Assembly: GCA_001695595.3 (NCBI GenBank)
Contig: MBPM02000042.1
Location: 310,001 to 374,000 of the forward strand
DNA from: Plasmopara viticola
Taxonomy: Eukaryota; Oomycota; Peronosporomycetes; Peronosporales; Peronosporaceae
DNA: 64,000 bases
Reading direction: 5' to 3'
The position numbers and the translations under genes are program-made. Positions 32,201-41,789 of this stretch are shown piece after piece. The notes beneath the pieces are model-generated. The model saw nothing but the letters and a program-made list of their open reading frames with translations, did no database searches and was not told where the DNA came from. Each line of letters begins with the position of its first letter. Position 1 is the first letter of the stretch.

Positions 32201-33052
32201 ATAGCGGTCTTGCCAATTGTAGATACAGCCACCAAAGAAGAAAATCAAGAAGACATTCGGAAAAAATTACCGATAAGAGTTCGCCGGAGAAGTGGAAAGA
32301 CTACGACAATTATTCATCAACAGCGTTATCGGCTTAACAACAATGCCCTGCCACCGGCTGCGCAAAGAGTCTATCGCGATATCTTTGTGGTGGATGTCAG
32401 ACCAGTGGTAATAGTATGTGCTAAGAGTCGCATCGAAAGCTCAAGGGTTCCTGTCAGACTTGATAAGTGTCGTGGTAACACAGCATCTAAGGTGCGTGCA
32501 GGAAGCTATACGATCTTTTCGTAATTGAACGCTTACTTTCCCCGGTTTTGAATCTATCGATTTGTGCAATAGACTACGTTTAATGACTGATTTACCAGAT
32601 ACAGCTAGCACGATTTTGCACTGCTCATAACTTTATACAAGCTGCTAGATTCAATGCTGCAGCTAATGCGGGGATTTTGTCTATTTTGGTATCGTCCAAA
32701 ATAGCTTAATATGGAAAGCAGTATTAATTTGAGTAGAGTGCACAAGAAGCCGCCATCTGTATCTACAAAACTTAAAATTAAACTCAATATCTTGGCTTTG
32801 AGTATTGGCCCGTGTTGCTGTGTCCAGCAGCATTAATTCGTAATCTCTTCCAATGTATCGATCGGTGTTATATTTTCTTTCTAGAAATACAATTTCGTCG
32901 GAAATTACAAATCAGAAGGAAAAACATTCCAATTGATCTATGACCTGCAACACGACTAAGGTCTTAAGTCACCTGACGGCGAGACGATGAGGGCTTTTAA
33001 AGTGCATTCTGTATGCCATTAAGCGTAGATCTAACGAGCATGTTTTCGAAAG

Positions 33053-33134
33053 TTCTAGTGTGTAGACGGTAATGCAGAGGCGTATCAAATTAATTCTAGT
33101 GTGTGGACGATAATACAGAGGCGTATCAAATTAT
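33053..33134 (+). repeat. Two-copy tandem repeat, 41-bp unit
   Basis: Copies 33053-33093 and 33094-33134 both begin TTCTAGTGTGT and share CAGAGGCGTATCAAATTA. They differ at only a few positions, so the duplication is fairly recent. Confidence 0.85.
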
Positions 33135-34434
33135 TTCAACACACGTATGCCGCGCGAAGGCTTACGCACAGCTCCGCACGAGTTGCTTTTGTACACCATT
33201 AAATAGCTCGACGCGCAGCGCATGGTTGCCTCTAATGACGCTAATTTACGCATCGCATGTTGCCTTTTTCGCATTATCGCGCACTTCCTAGTGGCTTCAT
33301 CACACTAGTAATTTCGTGAGTGAGCTCGTTCCTGTAAGTTTTATCACCGTGTAAGGCTATCGCACTCGTCGCAGGTGCTTTTGCGACATCTTCCGAAAGT
33401 GATAGAGATCTGACGCTCGTGTCGATAACCTTTGCATTTGGTTTTATCGCTTACTATCTAGTTGCACAGAAACTACTTTTTTTGTAATCGATTCAGTAAA
33501 ATGCCCCATTTTATCTTGGGTGCAGATTGATCAATCGTGGCTGTGCTTTGCTTACACCATCTTGGTCCACCCAAGTCAAACGCCTTGAAGCTACATATTT
33601 TAAGCCACGACGCCAATATGGACTGAGTTATTTATTATTGGAAACTAAGCTCGTTGTGTCAACAGATGCATGCCCTATACAAACAGACAAACCGAGCGCA
33701 TTTATAGATTCCAAATTTTTTCTTATAAAACTTCGCAGTGTCGTTTTTAACTTGAAGTGCGCACTTACACTTGGAAAATTCTGCTGCTATAAACGCTTGC
33801 ACGCGTTAGCGGGTCTGACTTGCTTTTACTAACAATGGCCAACGTCGTCGTATCCTTTTTAATTTGCTAACCGTCATTTTCTAGTAGCAAAATGCTTGGA
33901 GGATATACCAAAAATCCAGGTTACGACACCGGCCCTCTCGACGCCTTCCACGGCCTTCTCGTGCATGAATACTGAATCACACGAAGTGACGTTCAACGCA
34001 TTCTTGCCTCTTTCCTTCGCGAGCAGCGACACCCACCGGACCGACTGTACACTCATTGATTCTGCAGTCAACTACGCGCCATGTACCTTTTTTCTGTACA
34101 CTGACGCTTTGTCACGATTTCTCTTACTTTCTCACCGCATATAAACAAAAGCTGAGTATGGGTAGACATGGTCGCAAACATATTATGACCTTTTAGCCTA
34201 GATGAAATACAGACTTTGACATGGCGCGAGTTTCCTCAAGCCACATGGGATAAAACTATCTGATTTTTTACGAATGATTTGTCGGGCGACTCAAATCCTG
34301 TCATCCTGTACTGATTGCCTAAATTTTACAGCAATTTCTTCTCGCGGCAAGCAAGTCACGCCAGTGAAGTCTTTACTTCAGTGCTTTGAACGGCTGGAAC
34401 AGTCTCTGTCCTTGGCGCTCCGAGGAAATGCTGC

Positions 34435-35250
34435 TTAATCTGACAAAGCTAGTTCATTATCATGCGATCCGATTGGCATCGAAAGCCCGGAAAAAAGATC
34501 TGTGCAATCACCTTGATTCAGAGCATCACGCGTAATATTCGGCGCTTCTTTAAAGTGTTCCGGCGAGAAACACTTGTGGTTATCTGCTCTTGATGACTCA
34601 AAAGGTAACCCGCGCGGATCGCTAAACATGTTCTTCATCACGAGGACCCTCGTGATTACAGTGCTCTTGCAGCTTGCTCCGATACCACCCGAAAGCATAA
34701 GGTGCGATGACCTGGTCATCATATCGTTAAGGGCATCAAGGCTGTCTATAAGTACGATGAAATTATCGTTTATCGTAAAGGCTGCTATAATAAGCGACGT
34801 ATCTGACCGAGTCGCACACCGAACGCGCATTATTGGATGACCAATATGTTGCAAGAAACTGCTTGCCGAGTATAAAGTGCGCATAAAAGTCCGCGACAGT
34901 GCATAATAAAATGTTGCGCACTACGGAATGGTCTTGCATTCCATTCGGAAGAATTACTCTGGACAAATAGTACAACGCCATGGCTTGATGTCGCTATCCA
35001 TCAAGGGTGATGGCCATGACGGCTCACTGCAACCGGTCGCACGTCCTGCTTTCAATCAAGCTTCATCCTCGTTAGCGATGATGTCACCACTGTCGCGCTT
35101 GAGATCATCGCCGATGGTGCCGAGGATGATTTGCATGTAGTCGTCATGTCGCTGAAAATAAGAGCTAGGGCATTCAAGCTGGTCTATCGCATACCCGCGA
35201 TTAGCAGGAGTTGACTCTACAGATCGGTTTAATTCACAAACTTCGCTCAC
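34435..35250 (-). pseudogene. Diverged repeated coding-like sequence, unknown
   Basis: Minus-strand frames at 34435-34884 and 35056-35250 share a pattern (IDSLDALND...GGIGASCKSTVIT versus IDQLECPSS...GTIGDDLKRDSGDII). The DNA also aligns, for example GGGCATCAAGGCTGTCTAT near 34731 and GGGCATTCAAGCTGGTCTAT near 35168. This suggests a protein with repeated units that has decayed through stops and shifts. No family is recognised. Confidence 0.3.
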
Positions 35251-36029
35251 GCGGCCGAGTGTAAGCTCAAGAGGGGGGGATGATTGACCTCATTCTTAAT
35301 GACTCAGTACATATTGCGAGCATTTCATTTGGGCTTACCTGAGATTGTATCGCTCCAACATACTAAATTAAAATAGCGATGAACTCTTTTCGCCTGTAAC
35401 AGTCACACAGCACTATGCGCAGAGGGGACGTCAGGAAGATATTGGATCGCTTATCCCTGGTCTGAGCGTGCAATAGACTACACACTTCATTTAGTGCGAT
35501 ACTGTATCTTCCTTCAAATCTTGATGGAGTCCCTATCTACATTTTCGCTTTTTGGTGATACTTTGCAAACCGGTAAATATACCGCTTCGGAGCGATGTGA
35601 ATAAAATTGGCAGGTTTTTTGCCAAATCAAGGCACTGCTGCCGGGTGATTGCCGAAGGCGCAACCCAAACAGCCACCTTCTTGCCCTTCTGCCGCTCCTC
35701 ATCTTTGGTGCTTGATATCATGATTAAGGCTCATCGATCCTCCTGACTAACGCTTACATTCTATGCTATAATTAATACAATCTGCGGTTAACATATGTCT
35801 ATTTTAAGCTATCTCTATAAACTATATCTAAAAACATTGATCTTACACTCAGTGTCAAATTTTTTGCTTTTTTTGAAAAAGATATTCCGCACCACTGATT
35901 CATGAAAATATTGTCCAAAACGGATCATTTGTCCCTCATTTTGGCACGCTGTGGTAGGGGGATATATAAAGAGGCACTCGACGCTCACGCGGCCTCTTCT
36001 CTCTCATCACTCGAAATCCTCGTAGGTTC

Positions 36030-38069
36030 ATGCAGGCACCACCAGTCCGACCAGCTCTTTCAGCTTCGACCCGCAAGAGCAGTGGTGCGAGCAACGGGAC
36101 TAAGAACAAGAAGAAGAAAGCGCTCCCGCCACCCAAGGGCGTTGGCAATAATAGCAAGGAAGCTGCTGCTCCTGTTGGTCCACAACCGGTAATTCCACCA
36201 CCGCTTTCTGGACCGTGGGGCAAAGCAAAGCCTGTTTCAAGCAGTACCCCTCCACCCGGCTTCTGTCCTACGTCTTCTCCATCTACTCGTTCCGACTTGA
36301 GCGGTAGGCACCAATAATCGTGACAAGAATGACGTTTTGTGTCTAACTCGAGTTGTACACGTCTTGTAGACACACACGTGCGATTATTGCGGCATCGTGC
36401 ATTGTTTGCATTTCGCTTTTTAGTAGGAAAAGCTGTGGAACTGCACCTTGTGGCATCCAACGAACGATATACCGGTATCTTGGACTGTGTCGACCCAGAC
36501 GATTTTTCAATAGTCTTAAAGTGTACCAAGCGCCTGAGCAGCAGCTGTACCGATGCAAAACCATTCGACGACGGAAGTACCGTCATTTTTCGACGTCACC
36601 AACTGGTACACTTGGTCGCAGATGGTACAGTGAATTACACCGACGGCGTCTTTGCGTCCGGTACGACTGCCGTGTCCAATGGATTCCGTACAGACACGGA
36701 AATTAGTCAGCAGAAGGGAGAGCATTTGTACGGCCGCGAACTTGAGACGGCCAGTTCGTGGTTAGATCCGGCCCTAGGCACTGGTGCGCTCGAGGATTCA
36801 GAGTCTCAGGGCCGACGGAAGAGCTCGGGAAAGGCAGGATGGAACCAATTTGAAGCAAATGAAAAGCTCTTTGGAGTCGTGTCGACGTTTGATGAAAACA
36901 TTTATACGACAAAGCTCGACAAATCCAAAATCTCGACCGAGCAGTCGCTCGCGGCGGAGAAACTTGCGTACGAGATTGAACGCCAGTCAGCTGCGGGTAA
37001 CTTTCATCTCCAAGAGGAGCGTGGACAGATGGTGCGAAGTGGGAAGCATGGCAACGATTTTGACGAAGAAACACGGTACAGCTCAGTCGATCGCAGAATT
37101 GCTCCTAGAAGTGACAGAGCCTACGTTCCTCCAGCGCTAAGGAATACACAGTCTCAATCAAGTGGTGACAAGCCACAGGACATGGTGACGCACTCGGTAG
37201 CTCCTATTGTCCAGTCGCCACCATCGGCTGAAAAGAACCCACCAGCTGTGGCTCCAGCTGTCCACAAGCCGCTGTCCTTTAGTGAAGCTGTCACTGGCCG
37301 GTCCACTGCTGCTACTGTGGCACCTACGAATCAATCGAATGAAAAGAAAGAGGTTACTGCTCTTTTCGATGCAGAGCAGGAAAGTGGCAAGGACGTGGAG
37401 ACTGCTGATCGTGGGAAGAAGAGCGCACACGAGCAAGACAAGGGGCACGAAAGTGAGGATCAATTGTCCCCACGAACGACAGTGACGGATGAGGCCCCGA
37501 AATTAAAAAAGGGATTGAATCCGAACGCGAAAGAATTCAAGCTCAATGCTGCAGCCGCTCCATTCACGCCAAGCTTTTCAGAGCCGCTCGCAACCAAACA
37601 ACACATGTCGTTGCCTTACCGCGGATCTCCGAGTCAAATGCCATACTTGCATCCAGGGATGGGCTACCCTTTGCCTTTGCAAGAAGAATGGATGTACGAG
37701 GAGCTCGACGGAGACGGAGGGGGTGAAATGGGCCTGCCTCCTTATGGGTACGGGGTACCGATGGGACCGAATGGAGTCCCTATTTTGTACCCCCCTATGA
37801 TACCCCAGCAAACTATGCGCATGGTAGGCGGCCAAAGTGGTGGCTACGGCTATCAACCGGGGTACAATCCGCGAGGGTACTACTCGCCCCCACCCAATGG
37901 CTTTCCACCGTACGCCGGGGGTCCGCTAGTGTCACCCCCTCTCCCTCCAACGCCAAGTGGCAATAAAACTTTGTTTGCAGATGCTGCTGACGACGCGATC
38001 GTGCGTAGCGAAGCCACGGCATCAGATGTAGTCCCGACTTCATTAGACCCGTCGTCCGCTTCCGAATAG
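36030..38069 (+). CDS. Ataxin-2 homologue (Sm-like, LsmAD, PAM2), one intron
   Basis: Two exons, 36030-36303 and 36370-38069, give 657 residues. The 66-nt intron has GTAGGC at the donor, CTAAC as branch site and CTTGTAG at the acceptor; the phase matches exactly. A second in-phase acceptor at 36422-36423 would give a 120-nt intron but would delete the start of the Sm fold, so I prefer the first. Residues 1-90 are a basic and Pro-rich leader. The ataxin-2 Sm domain is at about 95-180 (FLVGKAVELHL, GILDCVDPDDFSIVLK), LsmAD at about 255-320 (FGVVSTFDENIYTTKLD, AEKLAYEIE), and a PAM2 motif near 472 (LNPNAKEF), which binds the MLLE domain of poly(A)-binding protein. The C-terminus is Pro/Gly/Tyr-rich and disordered. 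Expected role: mRNA stability, translation control and stress granules in the cytoplasm. Confidence 0.9.
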
Positions 38070-38267
38070 TAGTTAGTAAAGTCGTCCGTTCGTACAGTGT
38101 GTACGCACGGGATCGCGTGGTAGCTCGAATATAAGGAAGAGGGATGATGAGAATGGAACAAGTGTCGTGCGTGTTGCTATTTATTCTTGCCCAGGTACGA
38201 CCGTGGGCGTTACAAGGCACGAGAAAGTGTCGCTTAGAGACTGTAGGACATTGCAGTCGAACGAGCC

Positions 38268-40094
38268 ATGTTGCCTCCTATTCGCAAACTCGCGACGGAA
38301 TTACCGACTGAGCACCGGAGCAATGGACGTAGTGATGGCTCTTTCGATTGCAACGAGAAACAAGCGATCAGCGCGAAAGTGTCCTCTCCGAGGCATGCTG
38401 GCGTTTTCGAGGACGAATCCAATCAGCGAGCAGCCGGGATGGATCGACTGACAGAGCGTGTGAATGCGCTCGAACGTGAGAACGGGGCCTTTCGCCAAGA
38501 GGTACACCACCTTCGACACTTGTACTCGACCAGTGCGCAACAATATGAGAATGAAAAGGTAGGAGCGTTGTTTGAAAGTTCATTTGTGAAGAAGGCAACT
38601 GACCGACTGTTGTACCTGTAGCTCGTGATTGAAAAGATCTCTGACGACCTCCAACGATTTGCCCACTCTTTCAATACCAAACTTCAGGCAGACCTGAGTC
38701 TGCAGCAACGCGAACAGCAGAAAGCTGCTTTATTGTTTGCAGAAGTCGCGCGACTTGGTCATCGAGTCGAGACGCTGGAATGTACTGTACGACTCACAGT
38801 CGAGGACACGCAGCGTCAATTCGAGGCACAAGAGCAGCGGGCAACCTTTTTGTCAACCGTGAAGTCGAATCAGGCGCAACTTGTTTCACCCACTCGGAAC
38901 GCACAAGTCCAGCGACAGCTCATGGACATTCAAGAGGCAATGGGGCATTTTCGCACTGAATTCGACGCAGAGCGCAGTGCACGAGCGATCAACGATGCTG
39001 CCGTGGATGCAAAAGTGGACGCACAGTATCAAAAATTGCACGCAGAGCAAATGACGGCCAAGCGAGACCTCGTGCGTACACTTGACGAACAGCGGCAACT
39101 TGTCACGGGTGTCGACTATCAGCGCACATCTTTACACATGCGTGAGTTTGCACGCGTGAACGACCAGTTGATTGCGTTGGAACGATGGGTACATCACGAG
39201 TTTGGGCAGATCAAGCGCGTGTTTCAAGTCGTCACAGATGACGTGGATGCCCGATTTCAAAGCGTCCTGATTGAGCTTGCCAATGGACTGAAGCTGTGGC
39301 ACGCAGACCAAATGCGTCAGGAAGAGGAATTTAGACTGAAAGTGCACGATCTGGAACAAGCCGTGCGAGACGTTGTGGTTGGTTTGCAGAAGAAAGTGTG
39401 TACGCTTGAACAAGTCGTTCCTCTAGAGGTGCAAACACGACAAAAGAGTCATGATAGACTGAGAAAACGGGTCGGAAAAGTCGTCAAGGCATTGGATTGT
39501 ACCACTCGAAGAAGGAGAGACGAGTTTGCGTCGTGCCAGTCTTTGTTTGACGAGCGTGTACGACAACTTGAGGTGGCTGAGCAGGGTACAGTTCATGAAA
39601 TCACAATGCAAACTGACTCGATGAAAGAGACGATTGAGTTCTTTATTCGAGATGCCAACGCCATGTTGGTCAAGATAGCAACTGCTAGTGAGCAAGAACG
39701 TATCAAAGGAATGCATCGTGTAGCTGCACGAAAGACGGCACCGTTGAAACCGTTCAAAGTGCAGCTGGCGACTAAGACGCGACGCAATCGACAAGAGCTG
39801 AGGACTTTGCAGGCTCGGACAGAGCGGCACGAACAGAAGCATTGCCAATGTAGACTAGAAGTCGATGCACTTCAAGCCTGGAGTACGATGCACGCTCAGG
39901 AATGTCGCCTGTATCTCGACTTTTTATGCCGCTCGGTAACTGACGTGCATCGCGAACACGCCGTGGCGCATTGTCTGGACGCTGTGATCGACCAAATTGT
40001 CGAGACACAGAGCTGTGAACGTGTTCATGGCCTGACAGAGCACGTACGAAAGGTGTCGAATCTGTTGAACTGTACGACGAAATGGGACAGATGA
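38268..40094 (+). CDS. Coiled-coil protein of unknown function, one intron
   Basis: Exons 38268-38558 and 38622-40094 give 587 residues. The 63-nt intron runs from GTAGGAGC to CCTGTAG, phase 0, and reading frames match on both sides; a stop in the unspliced frame supports removal. Most of the chain after residue 60 is predicted coiled coil, rich in Gln, Glu, Arg and Leu (DRLTERVNALERENGAFRQE; further heptads throughout). No catalytic motif is seen. It could be a cytoskeletal, centrosomal or flagellar protein. The gene begins 198 bp after the ataxin-2 stop on the same strand. The C-terminus is uncertain because a coding-like segment follows at 40164-40371. Confidence 0.75.
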
Positions 40095-40163
40095 AACTGA
40101 CCAGAGCTTACTTTTGGTCAAGCGCCAGTGAGTAATTTAACATGTAGGAGTGAAGGTGCTTTA

Positions 40164-40371
40164 AACACGCTTGACCTTATCATCGGCCACGTATGCGGCG
40201 TTAGAGAAAGAAGACAATCTTCTGGTGTGGACAACGTCAGACAGAGCGACAATGGGGAAGAACCCAGCATGGGTACGAGCATCGAGAGACTGCTCCTTTG
40301 CGCTACCGTTTAGTGCGAAATCTTATGGCGTGTTTAAAAAGTATGAAGTGTATGATTTATATGACACGTGA
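40164..40371 (+). CDS. Coding-like segment, possible 3' exon of the coiled-coil gene or a separate small gene
   Basis: The open frame to TGA at 40369-40371 encodes a compact, protein-like end (ATYAALEKEDNLLVWTTSDR, then NPAWVRASRDCSFALPF and KKYEVYDLYDT). A strong donor, CAGTGAGT at 40127/40128, and an acceptor, GCGTTAG at 40203-40204, would bring it in phase after a short piece of another frame (QMKLTRAYFWSSA). How that piece joins the coiled-coil frame is unclear; another intron or a sequence error would be needed. Confidence 0.35.
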
Positions 40372-40419
40372 GTTGATTACTCTAGCAACAAGACGCATAC
40401 AATACAGCTTGTGAAATTA

Positions 40420-41112
40420 CTATGAAAGCTGTCCAGAAGTTGTGCGTTGCATAGGCTTGACGACGACTCGCGACACGTGCCCGGGACAGGAGGTCGAGTC
40501 GTGTGCCGACTGAAATTGGTCCTGAGGTGGCGTAATGGGGACATACCAGCCCCACTGCGGACTCTCTGCGCGCGCCGGGTCGGCGTCCGTGTCGGAGGCA
40601 TTCACGGCAACTCCTATAACCGCGTCCAGCTGTTGCTGTGTCACGCTCTTACGCAGTCCGCCCGTACGCATTTGGTGCTGCTGGAACGCGGCTTCGTAGC
40701 TTTCCGCCACTCCATCCCGAGCTTCTTCATCCGTATCACCATCTTCCTGAAGCCTGTCTCGTCGAAGGCGTGGCGGCACATCGTCCTCAAACACCTGCGT
40801 GAGGCTTCCACCGTGCTCGTCGCACCAGCTTACAACAGCTGATAGTTTACTGCCGCTTGCCGCTATAGAGGATTCTTTGCGCATTAAAGTAGGCGATTCG
40901 TTTCGGCGAATGAGCAGTGTTCTCCTTGCGTCTACTCCGTCACCTGCTTGTTCAACGTCCGTTTCAGATACATCTAGCGCATTGAGGTACGTGATCACAG
41001 ACACAGCAGTGGCAGCGGCAGCGGCAAGCACTGGGTGGTCTTTGAACCATTGCACGCCGCTTGAGAGCTCCTTGGCTGTAGGGAAGAAGGTTGCTACCGA
41101 CGCTTGCTGCAT
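40420..41112 (-). CDS. Small membrane-anchored protein of unknown function
   Basis: 230 residues from the ATG at 41112; the longer frame starts with TTG and its extra 32 codons have no support. A hydrophobic segment at about 24-44 (HPVLAAAAATAVSVITYLNAL) could be a single membrane anchor near the N-terminus. The rest is polar and acidic (DDVPPRLRRDRLQEDGDTDEE) with a Trp/Pro motif near 190 (PQWGWYVPITPP). No family is recognised, but composition and codon use look like a real gene. It converges with the coiled-coil gene. Confidence 0.6.
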   Translation of the reverse strand: MQQASVATFFPTAKELSSGVQWFKDHPVLAAAAATAVSVITYLNALDVSETDVEQAGDGVDARRTLLIRRNESPTLMRKESSIAASGSKLSAVVSWCDEHGGSLTQVFEDDVPPRLRRDRLQEDGDTDEEARDGVAESYEAAFQQHQMRTGGLRKSVTQQQLDAVIGVAVNASDTDADPARAESPQWGWYVPITPPQDQFQSAHDSTSCPGHVSRVVVKPMQRTTSGQLS

Positions 41113-41698
41113 TGGAATGATGGTCCGCGCGAATGCGAATATTCGAAAGACAAGCGAAAGATAAGAAGTTGAAGGGTTGTGTTCTTTGCTTTCTGTTCTT
41201 TTTGGCAAAGATAAACATTTGGTTTACTATTTTAGTGACTGCAGAAAAAAAAATGGGACCTGGACACTCACTCAATTTTCTTACGCACAAATGAAACAAC
41301 AACGAGGAAGAAGCAATTGGTAACATCGTTTGTGCAAAGAATACGCGAAATAGAAGCGAGATCCCACCTAAGCTTGTCAGAATAATGCTTACACAAAGAG
41401 CGACAAGAAGTAATTTGGATGATGCAGGTCTAAATTCTGCACAAGCATGCTCCGGCAACATTTGTGTGCTGTAAATTATAGGGATTGCGAATTGTTCCAC
41501 GATGAACACAAAATAGTAAAGCACCCCGGCATCTATTTTTGTCAGTCCATCTGGCAAGGGGCTGTTAAATTGATGGAGGATTAGCATTGGCAAAATTTGC
41601 ACTGATAATTTATCGATGTCAATAAACAAGAGGACCGTAATTTGTATCGGAAGGGTCTTTTGCAAACAGCGCAAATCGCGGAGCATTATCAAAATTAT

Positions 41699-41706
41699 AT
41701 TGAAAT
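41699..41706. repeat. Left 8-bp target-site duplication of the hAT element
   Basis: ATTGAAAT here versus ATCGAGAT at 44497-44504: six of eight positions agree, the length expected for hAT elements. The two mismatches suggest age. Confidence 0.55.
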
Positions 41707-41721
41707 TAGGGATGGGGACGT
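41707..41721 (+). repeat. Left terminal inverted repeat of hAT element
   Basis: TAGGGATGGGGACGT; its partner at 44482-44496 is the reverse complement with one difference. Confidence 0.85.
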
Positions 41722-41789
41722 CAGAACGTTAAACCGGTATCCGTTAACGTTTTGAGACGTCCCGGTAATATTAATGTATAGTACACTAC

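Larger units (their letters stand above)
31930..36029. other. 4.1 kb gene-poor stretch between Copia element and ataxin-2 gene
   Basis: Contains a foldback (32122-32200), a short tandem duplication (33053-33134) and diverged coding-like repeats (34435-35250), listed separately. An open frame at 32210-32524 (TTG start) and one at 35533-35721 minus (piece KKVAVWVAPSAITRQQCL) look partly coding but match nothing I know. The last 100 bp has a CTCATTTTGGCA initiator-like site at about 35935-35946. Confidence 0.45.

Noticed and set aside
32210..32524. 104-codon plus-strand frame after the second foldback
   Set aside because: It starts with TTG, has no recognised domain and lies in decayed DNA; not listed as a gene.
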